Positions 9,869 through 19,070 of a DNA stretch of 51,299 nucleotides are shown piece by piece. The notes beneath the pieces were generated by a model. That model had not been told where the DNA came from, searched no databases, and was given only the letters and a program-made list of their open reading frames with translations. Numbering within the stretch: position 1 is the stretch's first letter; the number at the start of each line of letters is the position of its first letter. This DNA is from Bacteroidales bacterium (GTDB taxonomy: Bacteria > Bacteroidota > Bacteroidia > Bacteroidales > UBA932): positions 1-51,299 of the forward strand of contig DUNA01000074.1 in the NCBI GenBank assembly GCA_012839605.1, read 5' to 3'. A program made the translations under genes and the position numbers.

Positions 9869-11959
9869 TCATGGTACATCCAATCCCCAATCTTCCCATT
9901 TCAAAGAAGTTTTAACCGCTTCTTGTACAGAAGAAGGGATGTTGTAAAAAAAAGTAAACCCTGTCAATTCCTCCATCTCTTTAACAGAAACAGCATCGGC
10001 AGCTACGGGATCCAAGGCTGTGTATGCTCTGTTCTCGTAGGAGAAACCAATGGCAGAATACCCGTCGTTCTCTTGCTGTTTGGCATCGTACCTCAACAGC
10101 ACTTTGTAATACATTTTGGGAAGTGCCACCCGGTTTCCATCGTTGTCCGTTACATAATCAATATCTTGATTGTCTTGAGTCTGAATCATGGCTCCGGTAA
10201 CTACGTACAACGTATCGCAAGCCAAAGCCCATCCCCTTACATATCTCTCCAAGTTGTTCCACAAGTTTTGATTGAAAGATGCATCTTGAGGTGTGATATT
10301 GGTAAAATAAAAAGTACTCTCATTGATTTCTTGCGAAGAAAGTCGATCCGCAGAGGGCAACTGATGACCTCTATCCCAATTGGAACCTGCAAACGAATAA
10401 AACAAAACCGGTTGGTAACGCTTGGGTACCTTTGGGTCAAATCCCCAAGCATTCGTCCGGCTGCCGCTTCCCATAATATCTCTATACAGCGGATAAGCAA
10501 CCCAAGATGCCAAACGGTTTTCTGTATCGTACCAGAAGGAATAGTTGCGTACCCTTTTTCCCTTCAATGAAGTCATGTGTGATATATAAACAAACGTGTC
10601 CTCTTCCGATGTATCCGTAGACACGTAAGGCAATTCCATCCAGGAGCGTACCGCATCTGATATGAGTGCTTCAAAAGGACTCTGTGTGATGCGCAAAGTC
10701 AAAGTTTTTTCAGGAACAGAAGCATCTGTTGTTTGAAAGACGATATCTGCCACACGAGACTCTGTTACGGAAGGATTCTGTGTATACGTTACCGTTACCG
10801 GATCCGACTTGCTCCCGGAAGAGGGTGCAACGGAAAAATGTTCAGGATCTGATGAAGATACGGTCCAATCCACATTGCCGGATACAGATACGGTAAACTG
10901 TCCCTCTTCTCCGGACACTTCCTTCTCTGCAATGGCAAGGAAAAATGTAGGTGATGTATAAAAACGTTCCCCGGTCAAACCTGCCCAATCCGTATCTTTG
11001 GCAAAGATGATCTGATACGTATCCCCATACACACAAGCTATGCCTTTAAGAACTCCACTGCCGGAAGGTACAACTACGTCTTTGAAAGAAGAATATTGGG
11101 AAGAAAAGACATCAAATGTCTCCTTGGATTCGGCTACCATTCCAATGGAAGTATGAAGTGCTTTCTCCACAAACGTTCTGTTCAAATCTTGGTCCCTTAC
11201 CTGCACATTAGATACGGCCACATACATGGATTCGTAGTCACCGGAAACAAGTTGTGCAGCCGATATTTCTTTGGCCACAAGAGCTTCCGTTCCCGTTTTT
11301 GTAATGTTGGCCAAGGGAAGATTCGTTACTTGAAGGGGACCGTTGTTGTATACAGACAACGTTTGGTCTAAAAGCTGAATTTCCACCTTATCTCCTTGCT
11401 TGAAATGGGTGTTGTTTTCTGCACAAAACAATTGAATTCCGGCTTCTTCATCACTCACCACAATGGCTTTCATGGACGTATAGTTGTTCAAACCCCCTTC
11501 TTCCACGTGCCGGAAATTGCTTACAACCACCCCTCTTACAACCACCTTTTCCGTTACCTTCACATCCACTCCTTTGTACAAATCCCGTAGCTGAGAAATA
11601 CTCCAATACAAGACCTCTTGTTCCGACTGCGTAACCTCAACACGCACATCTTTTTCAGCAGAATATACTTTTATGGATCCCTTACGTTCAGTTCCCCTAT
11701 TGCCTTGTGATGAAAGTGTCAGTGTTCCGTTTCCCTGCCCGTTTGAGGGTGTCACCGAAAGCCAATCGGCTCCTTCCTTCACCGCTGCAGACCAACTGCA
11801 ATTGGCTGTCACTTGAAGAGTTTGTTCACCGACAGATGAAGTAAAAACAACTTGTGTTTTGTCCAAATAAAGAGATTCCGGCACCGGCTTTTCTTCACAC
11901 GATATTACAAAAAAGCCCAGAAGCAATAGCACTATGCCAATTTGTCTGGTATACATCAT
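9869..11959 (-). CDS. Surface lipoprotein with BACON and DUF5689-like domains and a DNA/RNA non-specific endonuclease domain
   Basis: The 696-residue reading from ATG 11959 has a lipobox cysteine near residue 21 (FFVISC). Domains in order: BACON-like (about 25-111, [15 protein letters not shown]), a DUF5689/OB-like region (about 118-325, beginning SISQLRDLY), a second BACON-like domain (about 332-426), and a NucA/Serratia-type endonuclease domain (about 436-680). The nuclease domain has the signature [11 protein letters not shown] near residue 529, whose His is the general base in this family, followed by YFTNITPQ and [10 protein letters not shown], which supplies the metal-binding Asn. The enzyme should cut DNA and RNA without sequence preference at the cell surface. 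It is the first gene of the unit 11959-4992. A further in-frame TTG at 11986 adds nine residues ahead of the signal peptide and is less likely. Confidence 0.9.
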   Translation of the reverse strand: MMYTRQIGIVLLLLGFFVISCEEKPVPESLYLDKTQVVFTSSVGEQTLQVTANCSWSAAVKEGADWLSVTPSNGQGNGTLTLSSQGNRGTERKGSIKVYSAEKDVRVEVTQSEQEVLYWSISQLRDLYKGVDVKVTEKVVVRGVVVSNFRHVEEGGLNNYTSMKAIVVSDEEAGIQLFCAENNTHFKQGDKVEIQLLDQTLSVYNNGPLQVTNLPLANITKTGTEALVAKEISAAQLVSGDYESMYVAVSNVQVRDQDLNRTFVEKALHTSIGMVAESKETFDVFSSQYSSFKDVVVPSGSGVLKGIACVYGDTYQIIFAKDTDWAGLTGERFYTSPTFFLAIAEKEVSGEEGQFTVSVSGNVDWTVSSSDPEHFSVAPSSGSKSDPVTVTYTQNPSVTESRVADIVFQTTDASVPEKTLTLRITQSPFEALISDAVRSWMELPYVSTDTSEEDTFVYISHMTSLKGKRVRNYSFWYDTENRLASWVAYPLYRDIMGSGSRTNAWGFDPKVPKRYQPVLFYSFAGSNWDRGHQLPSADRLSSQEINESTFYFTNITPQDASFNQNLWNNLERYVRGWALACDTLYVVTGAMIQTQDNQDIDYVTDNDGNRVALPKMYYKVLLRYDAKQQENDGYSAIGFSYENRAYTALDPVAADAVSVKEMEELTGFTFFYNIPSSVQEAVKTSLKWEDWGLDVP

Positions 11960-12084
11960 TATTGAATACTTTCTTTGGATTAACAAAAATAGATATTATC
12001 AACGGCAAAGAAAGCCATTTCCGGTTCCTGTTATCAACAAAAACCGGCTTTTTATAAACATTTCTTGCACCAACCTTTTTTTCA

Positions 12085-12092
12085 TACCTTTG
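12085..12092 (+). promoter_or_regulatory. Bacteroidota -7 element of the metK promoter
   Basis: TACCTTTG matches the TAnnTTTG consensus exactly and lies 24 bases before the metK ATG. The -33 element is weak (TTTC about 20 bases upstream at 12061). Its position argues against the in-frame extension of metK that starts upstream of it. Confidence 0.6.
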
Positions 12093-12116
12093 TCTGTTGT
12101 CAAAAAATTGATTTTT

Positions 12117-13328
12117 ATGAATATTTTATTCTCTTCCGAGTCTGTTTCTGAAGGGCATCCGGACAAAATAGCAGACCAAATTGCAGATGCCATTTTAGAT
12201 GAGTTTTTAAAAAAAGACCCCCAGTCCAAAGTGGCCTGTGAAGTGTTTGTAACTACGGGCCTTGTTATCATAGGAGGAGAAGTCCGATCCAATGCCTGGG
12301 TAGATATTCAAGAGGTGGCACGCCAAGTGATCGCAGATATAGGATACACCAATGCTGCATGTAAATTTGAAGCCCACTCGTGCGGCATCATTTCTCTCAT
12401 AGAAGGACAGTCGCAAGACATTTCCCGCGGTGTGGAAAAGGAAGACCCGGAAGAACAAGGAGCCGGAGACCAAGGCATGATGTTCGGTTACGCCTGTTCA
12501 GAAACGGAAGAATTAATGCCCTTACCCATCGTACTGGCCCATTTAGCTCTTAAAGAACTGACGGCCATTCGTAAAGAAGGAAAAGAGATGACGTACTTGC
12601 GACCGGATTCCAAATGCCAATTTACCATAGAATACAACCCGGACGGACAAGCCCAAAGAGTGGATACTTTTGTGTTGTCCACCCAACACGAACCGTTTGC
12701 AGATGACGACACCATGCACCGTACCATAACGGAAGACGTCAAAAACATCTTGTTGCCCAGAATTATTGAAAAGGTACACCCGTCCCGCAAACATCTCTTT
12801 GACCACCAAATGAGGTTGCTGGTCAATCCTACAGGAAAATTTGTGATTGGCGGACCGCATGGCGACACCGGCCTAACGGGACGCAAAATCATTGTCGACA
12901 CATACGGAGGCCGAGGAGCACACGGCGGAGGTGCTTTTTCAGGAAAAGACCCCAGCAAAGTAGACCGCTCTGCCAGTTACGCAGCCCGTCACATTGCCAA
13001 AAACTTAGTCGCAGCAGGAATAGCAGAAGAAGTGCTGGTCCAATTGGCTTATGCCATTGGTGTGTCTCGCCCCGTAAGCATATACATCAACACGTACGGC
13101 ACGTCACACAGTACAAAATCCGATGCGGAAATTGCACAAGTTGTCTCTCAACTGTTTGATTTGCGTCCGGCAAAAATCATTGAACGGCTGCAATTGAAAA
13201 ACCCCATTTACAGAGCCACTTCAAACTACGGCCACTTTGGCAGAGACCCCTATGTAAAAGACGGAATTTCTTACTTTTCTTGGGAAAAAACAGACTATGC
13301 AGACGCTTTAAAAGAAGCTTTGCTTTAA
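12117..13328 (+). CDS. metK: S-adenosylmethionine synthetase (methionine adenosyltransferase)
   Basis: A 403-residue cytosolic enzyme making S-adenosylmethionine from methionine and ATP. The family motifs are intact: [13 protein letters not shown] (residues 12-24), [12 protein letters not shown] for ATP binding, and [22 protein letters not shown] near residue 280. The start at ATG 12117 is chosen because the protein then begins [17 protein letters not shown], as in the family, and because the -7 element lies inside the longer open frame. The gene is divergent from the nuclease operon. Its stop codon overlaps by four bases the end of the convergent lipoprotein gene at 13325. Confidence 0.97.
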   Translation: MNILFSSESVSEGHPDKIADQIADAILDEFLKKDPQSKVACEVFVTTGLVIIGGEVRSNAWVDIQEVARQVIADIGYTNAACKFEAHSCGIISLIEGQSQDISRGVEKEDPEEQGAGDQGMMFGYACSETEELMPLPIVLAHLALKELTAIRKEGKEMTYLRPDSKCQFTIEYNPDGQAQRVDTFVLSTQHEPFADDDTMHRTITEDVKNILLPRIIEKVHPSRKHLFDHQMRLLVNPTGKFVIGGPHGDTGLTGRKIIVDTYGGRGAHGGGAFSGKDPSKVDRSASYAARHIAKNLVAAGIAEEVLVQLAYAIGVSRPVSIYINTYGTSHSTKSDAEIAQVVSQLFDLRPAKIIERLQLKNPIYRATSNYGHFGRDPYVKDGISYFSWEKTDYADALKEALL

Positions 13329-13711
13329 TCAAGAGCACATACTCTCCAGCCCGTACCCTCCTTACGTAACGTGATCACTGCTTGGCCCGGTTGGGGCAAG
13401 CGAGAAAAGTCCACTTTGTAGGACAACAAAACTGTATCCTTATCTATATCAACAGGACGTTCCACTTCAATGGTAATGGTAGATAAATAACCCGTTACTT
13501 CTTCCTGTTCTTCTTCCGTAAGCGAATCCAGAATATCTTGCGTCTTATCCAAGATGTCGTACAGCACCGGATCTGCATATTCTCTGGCTGTCTTAAAATC
13601 TGAAGTAAAGAAAGCCTCTAAAAATTGCTGCGCTACTACAACCGGATCCTGTTGTCTGTGGCAAGATGCCATAACTAAGAACAGAGAAAGAATAAAAATT
13701 GTTTTTTTCAT
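13325..13711 (-). CDS. Small lipoprotein, DUF4878/NTF2-like
   Basis: A 128-residue predicted lipoprotein with the lipobox cysteine at residue 17 (LVMASC). The rest ([24 protein letters not shown] ... [12 protein letters not shown] pattern) has the helix-then-sheet arrangement and the closing Gly-Trp strand seen in DUF4878/NTF2-like lipoproteins of Bacteroidota. The function is unknown. It lies 18 bases downstream of mutS2 on the same strand, so it may be the last gene of the comF-cdaA-mutS2 run, and it converges on metK with a four-base overlap. Confidence 0.75.
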   Translation of the reverse strand: MKKTIFILSLFLVMASCHRQQDPVVVAQQFLEAFFTSDFKTAREYADPVLYDILDKTQDILDSLTEEEQEEVTGYLSTITIEVERPVDIDKDTVLLSYKVDFSRLPQPGQAVITLRKEGTGWRVCALD

Positions 13712-13729
13712 ATTGTACTTCTTACATAC

Positions 13730-16243
13730 TTATTCCAAATAAACCAAAGTAATCCCGGGTCCCCCACGCTCTACGTGTTCGTCTTCAAAAGACGCCACAC
13801 CGTACGCCCTCTGCAGATAATTTCTAATTTCCATTCGGAGCGCACCCGTACCCGTTCCGTGCAAGATTTCCACCTGATTCACACCCAAGACCAATGCATC
13901 GTCCAAAAAACGAGCTACTTTATCCAACGCTTCACCTGCCCTCAACCCGCGAACATCCAAATGCGGAGAAAATTGCAGCCTCTCCTTAGACAAAGTTTCC
14001 TGCCCAAAAGAGGTTTTTACCACTCCTTTACGAACCACTTTTTTGTATTCTCCGGCAGATATACGCTCCAAGCGATCCACATCTGTTTCCGTAACCATCT
14101 GCCCCATAGCAATACGCACCTTTGCATCTTTGATGGCCATCACCTCTCCCGTAATCAAACCGTCTTTTGTCCGAACCAAATCACCCGGTTGCAACGGCCC
14201 GGCCGGTAATTCCTCTGGCTTTCGGGGTTTTGCTGCTTTGGACGGAGCGGCTTTCTGTTTCCTTTTCTCACGTGCCTCTTGCCTTTTGCGCAGCTGCTCC
14301 ATTTTCTGCGCTATCTTTTTGTCCCCTTCGTCTTGCCGATCGTCAGCCAATTGTTCCTTGTAGGCTTGCAACGTACCCCTGCCGGCTTTTGTTTTTTCCT
14401 TCTCGGCTTGCGATTCCCGTATTTCCTTAATCGTCAATTCTATTTTCCGGTTGGCTTCTTGTAATATTTGCCGAGCTTCCGTACGAGCCTCTTTCAAAAT
14501 CTGGTTTCTGAGAGTCCGAATTTCCGACAATTCCGTTTGGTATTTGTCTGTGATGTGATCCAATTTTTTCCCCGTCTGCGTAATATGCACCACCTTTTCT
14601 TCCCACCTTCTCCTGCTACGAGCAATCTGTCGGATGTAGCGCTCTGTTTCCACAAATCCGGCTCCTGCTTTATCCTGTGCTTGTTGTATAACGGAAGCAG
14701 GCAAGCCCATTTTGCGAGCCAACTCAAAAGCAAATGAATTCCCGGGCACCCCCGTTTCCAACTTGAACAACGGTTGCATCTGCTGCACATCAAACTGCAT
14801 AGCTCCGTTGAGCACTCCTTTCCCGGTAGTGGCATAAAACTTCAAATTGGAATAATGCGTGGTGATGACACCAAAACTTCCTTTTTCTTCCCATTGTTCC
14901 AACAACGCCTCGGCAATAGCCCCTCCGGCCGTAGGCTCGGTTCCCGTGCCAAATTCATCTATCAACACCAACGATCGGTCGTTGGCATGCAAAAGAATTT
15001 CCCTCATACTCAGCAAATGCGAACTGTACGTGCTCAAGTCGTTGTCTAACGATTGCTCGTCTCCTATGTCTAGGAAAATACCCTCAAACAAGCAAAGCTC
15101 AGACGTTTCAGACGCCGGAATCAACAAACCGCATTGAAACATATATTGCAACAGGCCCACCGTTTTTAAACACACAGATTTTCCTCCGGCGTTTGGACCG
15201 GATATCAACAAAATCCGTTTTGTGCCATCCAATTTCAACGTAAGCGGCACTATTTCTTTTCCCTCTCTTTGCAATGCTTTTTCCAACAAGGGATGGCGTG
15301 CCCTTTGCAAAAATATCCCCGGCTCTTTGTTTACTACAGGCTTCCCTGCCTGCATAGATATAGCCAAACGGGCTTTAGCTCGTAAAAAATCTATGGTTGC
15401 CAAAAATTGGGCTTGTTCTATCACATCCGGTACATACGGCTGCAAAAAGGAGGCAAATTCTTGCAATATTTTTGTGATTTCCCGCTGCTCTTCAAAACCC
15501 AACTCGCGTATTTCATTATTCAAGTTGACTACGGGCGCCGGTTCTATGAAAATGGTTTTCCCCGTTGCCGACTGATCATAAATATAACCCAGTACTTGCC
15601 TTTTGTAAGCTGCCGGCACCGGAATCAGCAACCGACCGTCGCGAACGGACACTTGTGCGTCGGACTCGGCAAACCCCTGCTCTTGCGTTTGTTGTAAAAT
15701 CTCTGCCATCAGCCTTCCCACTTGCTGTTCTTTTTTTTGCAAAGACCTCCTGATTTGTGCCAAAGTTGCCGAGGCATTATCCCTGATGGCGCCTGTTTTA
15801 TCCAACAAAGCGTCCAGGCGCTGTGTGATGGCAGGGAAAAAGGTGAGAGGGCGGCACAATTCCTTTAAAGCCGGATACGCCTCTTCATCTGTTTTTTCAA
15901 AAAAGTGCAGCAACGCACGAATCGTTCCCAAAGCAGATTGCAGCTTTACCAATTCTTCCACACGCGGACAATACATGGGATGCGCTTGCAGCTGCTTTAA
16001 AAAAGGCAAGGTGTCTGTATACCCTGTTTCCGGAAAAGCTTGTTCCAAAAGACAAATGCTATGCATCTCGCCCGTCCGTTCCAATTCTTGTTCCAAAAAA
16101 GCAAGATCCGAGCTGAAAGCCATGGCGGCCACACGTTCACGTCCGGCCAAACTCAAACACCGTTCAGCCAGCATCTCTCGTATTCTGTCAAAACCTATTT
16201 TTTCTTCAAACCGGGCCGGATAGATCATCGTTTTTTTATTCAT
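13730..16243 (-). CDS. mutS2: MutS2 endonuclease/ATPase
   Basis: An 837-residue MutS2 protein. It has an N-terminal clamp region, the ATPase core with Walker A GPNAGGKS (about residue 349) and Walker B LVLIDEFGTGTEP, a long Lys/Glu-rich coiled linker (about 520-700), and a C-terminal Smr nuclease domain with LDVRG and EILHGTGTGALR (about 758-837). The family acts in suppression of recombination and in rescue of collided ribosomes. ATG 16243 is preceded by GGAAAG and overlaps the stop of the c-di-AMP synthase gene by eight bases. A start at 16264 would add seven residues, and ATG 16228 would begin MIYPARFEEKIG, closest to many homologues. Confidence 0.95.
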   Translation of the reverse strand: MNKKTMIYPARFEEKIGFDRIREMLAERCLSLAGRERVAAMAFSSDLAFLEQELERTGEMHSICLLEQAFPETGYTDTLPFLKQLQAHPMYCPRVEELVKLQSALGTIRALLHFFEKTDEEAYPALKELCRPLTFFPAITQRLDALLDKTGAIRDNASATLAQIRRSLQKKEQQVGRLMAEILQQTQEQGFAESDAQVSVRDGRLLIPVPAAYKRQVLGYIYDQSATGKTIFIEPAPVVNLNNEIRELGFEEQREITKILQEFASFLQPYVPDVIEQAQFLATIDFLRAKARLAISMQAGKPVVNKEPGIFLQRARHPLLEKALQREGKEIVPLTLKLDGTKRILLISGPNAGGKSVCLKTVGLLQYMFQCGLLIPASETSELCLFEGIFLDIGDEQSLDNDLSTYSSHLLSMREILLHANDRSLVLIDEFGTGTEPTAGGAIAEALLEQWEEKGSFGVITTHYSNLKFYATTGKGVLNGAMQFDVQQMQPLFKLETGVPGNSFAFELARKMGLPASVIQQAQDKAGAGFVETERYIRQIARSRRRWEEKVVHITQTGKKLDHITDKYQTELSEIRTLRNQILKEARTEARQILQEANRKIELTIKEIRESQAEKEKTKAGRGTLQAYKEQLADDRQDEGDKKIAQKMEQLRKRQEAREKRKQKAAPSKAAKPRKPEELPAGPLQPGDLVRTKDGLITGEVMAIKDAKVRIAMGQMVTETDVDRLERISAGEYKKVVRKGVVKTSFGQETLSKERLQFSPHLDVRGLRAGEALDKVARFLDDALVLGVNQVEILHGTGTGALRMEIRNYLQRAYGVASFEDEHVERGGPGITLVYLE

Positions 16244-17021
16244 GAAAAGCGCTTTCCAAGTCAAAACGCAATTCCGCCACTCCGCTCAACGACTTTATAA
16301 TTCCGTCCTGCATGGTGGCTATATTGCCCGTTTGTTCAGAGACCACTATAATAAAAGCGTCCGTTTGTTCGCTCAAACCGGCACCGGCTTTATGCCTCAT
16401 CCCAAAATAAGGAGGTATCCCCTGACTCTCGGACATAGGAAACGTACAACGAGCCGCTTGAATACGGCCGTGAGAAATGACCATGCCTCCGTCGTGCAAA
16501 GGACTGTTTTTAAAAAACACGTTTTCTATCAATCTTCTATGCACACGCGCATCTACCCTGTCTCCCGTCTCTTCTATAAAAGCCAAAGAGGCAAAGCGTT
16601 CGATAGCTATCAATGCTCCCGTTTTGCGGTCGGACATCCGGCTGCATGCATGTACTATTTCTTCTACGTCTTGTTTGGACAACATTTCCTGTCCCGGACG
16701 AAAAAGAGAGTTGAACAATTCTTTTCGCTTGCCGTCTTTTGTGTATCTAGACCCCAGCTGCAACAGGAAACGACGTATTTCCTGCTGAAAAACCACAATA
16801 AGTGCCAACACACCCACACTGATTACTTTGTCTAAAATACTGGACAAAAGCTCCATGTGAAGAGCTTTGACTATCAGCCAAATAAAATAAACGAAAAGAA
16901 TGCCTATAAAAATATTGACGGCAGCCGTACCCCTTATGATTTTATACACTTGGTATATAAGAAGGCCTACCAGTAAAATATCAAGAATGTCTATGATATG
17001 TAGTCGTAGAAAATCAGGCAT
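16236..17021 (-). CDS. cdaA: Diadenylate cyclase, CdaA/DacA type
   Basis: A 261-residue membrane-anchored enzyme predicted to make cyclic di-AMP from two ATP. Three hydrophobic helices (about residues 8-80) are followed by the DAC domain. The usual catalytic motifs are recognisable but altered: LHDGA is LHDGG (Asp 177 kept, Ala to Gly), and the RHR motif with its following alanines is MRHKAGAGLSE (second Arg to Lys). The domain end VVSEQTGNI is conserved. The start is ATG 17021. The longer frame begins with TTG and adds only three residues. It lies 18 bases downstream of the comF-like gene and overlaps mutS2. Bacteroidota usually have one such enzyme, so this is probably the c-di-AMP source unless the motif changes impair it. 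Confidence 0.9.
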   Translation of the reverse strand: MPDFLRLHIIDILDILLVGLLIYQVYKIIRGTAAVNIFIGILFVYFIWLIVKALHMELLSSILDKVISVGVLALIVVFQQEIRRFLLQLGSRYTKDGKRKELFNSLFRPGQEMLSKQDVEEIVHACSRMSDRKTGALIAIERFASLAFIEETGDRVDARVHRRLIENVFFKNSPLHDGGMVISHGRIQAARCTFPMSESQGIPPYFGMRHKAGAGLSEQTDAFIIVVSEQTGNIATMQDGIIKSLSGVAELRFDLESAFHE

Positions 17022-17039
17022 GGCATACAAAGATACGTT

Positions 17040-17744
17040 TTATTCAACAAAAGCCAGCGACAAAAAGCCCAATTTTAAATCGGGATTTTTCTTCCAAAGC
17101 GCATGCGCACAACTTTCCATAGTGGCCCCTGTCGTTACCACATCGTCCACCAACAAGACATCGCTATACGAAAGCGTTTTTGCCTGAAATGCGTTCTTCA
17201 TATTTTCCTGCCGCTGCTCTTTATCGTATACCGTCTGGCTTGTTTTTTCTTTGACCCTGCGAACAGCCGTAACGTCAACAGGCCAGCCTGTTGATGCAGA
17301 CAGTCCGGCTGCCAGCCATTCAGCCTGGTTGTATCCTCTTTTTCTGCGCTTGCGACCTGACATAGGGATGGGCACCAAAACAGGACGGCGTTCTTTGCCG
17401 GTTCCCGGCGGCGTCAAGCCGGTCGGCATACCCCATTCTTCACACAACTCCTTACCAAACAATTCCCCCATATACAAGCCTACTTCACACATACCCCCGT
17501 ACTTAAAACGGTGCAACAATTTCCTATAGGGGCTTGCTTCTCTGAAATACAAAAAAGCAACGGCTCCCGTCAAATGAGACAGAGCATGAAAAGAAGTTAG
17601 CAAAGGATTCAAATAAAGTTGCCAATGATACGTTTTAGGCAAATGGAACAAACAATGTACACACAAAGTATTTTCTCCGGGAATCAACTCTTTCCCGCAC
17701 ACCGCACACATCCGGGGAAACCACAAACTGCTTTCGCCAATCAT
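17040..17744 (-). CDS. ComF-family phosphoribosyltransferase-like protein
   Basis: A 234-residue protein with an N-terminal four-cysteine zinc-ribbon-like motif (CAVC ... CVHC) and a C-terminal type I phosphoribosyltransferase motif DVLLVDDVVTTGATMESC, the layout of ComF/GntX. The middle motif RKRRGYNQAEWLA is also typical. ComF proteins are linked to DNA uptake in competent bacteria, but the family is widespread and the role here is unproven. The start is ATG 17744. The open frame reaches TTG 17753. The gene is divergent from the hydrolase array, with only about 50 bases between the starts. Confidence 0.9.
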   Translation of the reverse strand: MIGESSLWFPRMCAVCGKELIPGENTLCVHCLFHLPKTYHWQLYLNPLLTSFHALSHLTGAVAFLYFREASPYRKLLHRFKYGGMCEVGLYMGELFGKELCEEWGMPTGLTPPGTGKERRPVLVPIPMSGRKRRKRGYNQAEWLAAGLSASTGWPVDVTAVRRVKEKTSQTVYDKEQRQENMKNAFQAKTLSYSDVLLVDDVVTTGATMESCAHALWKKNPDLKLGFLSLAFVE

Positions 17745-17769
17745 TCGCCTCAAATTTATGAAGTTTTTT

Positions 17770-17777
17770 TATATTTG
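17770..17777 (+). promoter_or_regulatory. -7 element before the hydrolase array
   Basis: TATATTTG fits the TAnnTTTG consensus and lies 19 bases before ATG 17797. No good TTTG -33 element is visible 19-22 bases upstream. If real, transcription starts near 17783, which rules out the in-frame ATG at 17758 and supports 17797. Confidence 0.4.
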
Positions 17778-17796
17778 TTGTTTAAAATTTGCTGGT

Positions 17797-19068
17797 ATGA
17801 AACGTTTTGCATTACCTTTTCTCATCATCTTTTCTGTTCTTTTCTTACGTTGCACTCCACAAGAGGCACCAAACGGGAGTCAGGGAGAAACCAGCTCTAC
17901 ATACTTTGTAGAAGAATTAGGCACTTTTGATTTTACCCTTAAGGAGGGTCTTTTGGAGTTGTTGGCAGAGATAGGAATAGAAGAAACCGATCCTACTGTA
18001 AGTCAGGTCATAGAGTTCATCGACAATGTCCTAAGTGCTCAAATGCGGGTTGTGGCTATTTCTTATAATACTTTCGATCCTTTTGGAGACCCTGTTCTAG
18101 GCACAGGTGCATTTGTGTATCCACGGGATTTGCAAGTAAGAGGTGTTATAGAAGTACCTCCCATAGCAGATTTGGACCAAGAAACAAGTCCGTCCATAGT
18201 AACCAGAAAAGGAAGGTTTTACGTAGAAGCATTCCCCTCTTTGCTGAAATTCATCACCATCACTCCCGATATGCTGGGAGTTGAGTATACACGCCATATG
18301 CCAAGACCGTATTTAAACGATGCCAATAGCGGAATGGTTGCCTACCACATGCGTAAGGCTGTAGAAGAATATTTGTTGGCAAAAGAAAACTACCAACTGG
18401 GCAACACAAGTATGGTTATGGGGTATTCATTAGGAGGTCCCTCCTCTTTGTCCATGGCCAAATATTACACCACAAATCCAACAGGCATTCGAGTAGACAA
18501 AGTATTTACCGGAGGAGGGGCTTACGACGGACTGGAAGCATTTAAAGCGTATGCCCGCATTGAAAAAAACGACTACATGGCCATCCCGTGGATCATCATC
18601 AGCATGGACCACTACTACCAATTGGGATTGGATTACAGCAAAATTTTTGCCAACGGAATGGAAAATCCGGTGAATTCACCCGACCCGGCCCAAGGCGGTG
18701 ACGGATACGCTTATTGGTTTGACGGCACACACGGATCGGGGAGTCTGCACAGACGCTGGGGCAGCGATTTGAGAAATTATATGCACGAAGACTTTTTCTC
18801 AGATGAACCAAAAGGGGAGTTTGCAAAACTAATAGACTGCATGAACGAAAATTCATTGGCTCGCAGTTGGACTCCGGACCCCCTACTTGACATCCATCTT
18901 CTACATAGCAGTCAAGACAACTTGATACCTGTAGACTGTGCCGACTATTTGTATAAAACATTCAAAGAAAAAGGGTGCTCCATTCATTACGTTCGCACGA
19001 CAGGAGACCATTACGATGCCGGTAATGAGTTTGTTATGACATCCTTACTATACTTGTTGTTGAAGTAA
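17797..19068 (+). CDS. Secreted alpha/beta-hydrolase lipoprotein, array member 1
   Basis: A 423-residue predicted lipoprotein with its signal ending LFLRC (Cys 19). It belongs to a seven-member tandem family that resembles secretory lipases (LIP, PF03583): the strand ISYNTFDPFGDPVLGTG at residue 88 corresponds to the family's 'Y.T.D..G.PV..TG' start. The nucleophile elbow is GYSLGG with Ser 211. The predicted acid is Asp 374 (HSSQDNLIPV) and the catalytic His is 405 (TTGDHYDAG). The His-Gly oxyanion segment of typical lipases is not seen after GVIEVPP. Ester or lipid hydrolysis in the periplasm or on the surface is inferred. The LRC ending is a poor lipobox, but the Cys aligns with the better ones downstream. 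The next gene starts two bases after its stop. Confidence 0.85.
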   Translation: MKRFALPFLIIFSVLFLRCTPQEAPNGSQGETSSTYFVEELGTFDFTLKEGLLELLAEIGIEETDPTVSQVIEFIDNVLSAQMRVVAISYNTFDPFGDPVLGTGAFVYPRDLQVRGVIEVPPIADLDQETSPSIVTRKGRFYVEAFPSLLKFITITPDMLGVEYTRHMPRPYLNDANSGMVAYHMRKAVEEYLLAKENYQLGNTSMVMGYSLGGPSSLSMAKYYTTNPTGIRVDKVFTGGGAYDGLEAFKAYARIEKNDYMAIPWIIISMDHYYQLGLDYSKIFANGMENPVNSPDPAQGGDGYAYWFDGTHGSGSLHRRWGSDLRNYMHEDFFSDEPKGEFAKLIDCMNENSLARSWTPDPLLDIHLLHSSQDNLIPVDCADYLYKTFKEKGCSIHYVRTTGDHYDAGNEFVMTSLLYLLLK

Positions 19069-19070
19069 AT

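Noticed and set aside
11984-11991. TATTTTTG as promoter of the nuclease operon
   Set aside because: The -7 match is exact, but the nearest TTTG upstream is only 14 bases away, too short for the usual spacing.
11934-12116. 61-codon N-terminal extension of metK
   Set aside because: It places the promoter's -7 element inside the coding region and gives a sequence unlike any MetK. The normal protein starts at 12117.
17758-17796. Upstream ATG for array member 1
   Set aside because: It would put 13 residues ahead of the signal peptide and lies upstream of the probable -7 element at 17770-17777.
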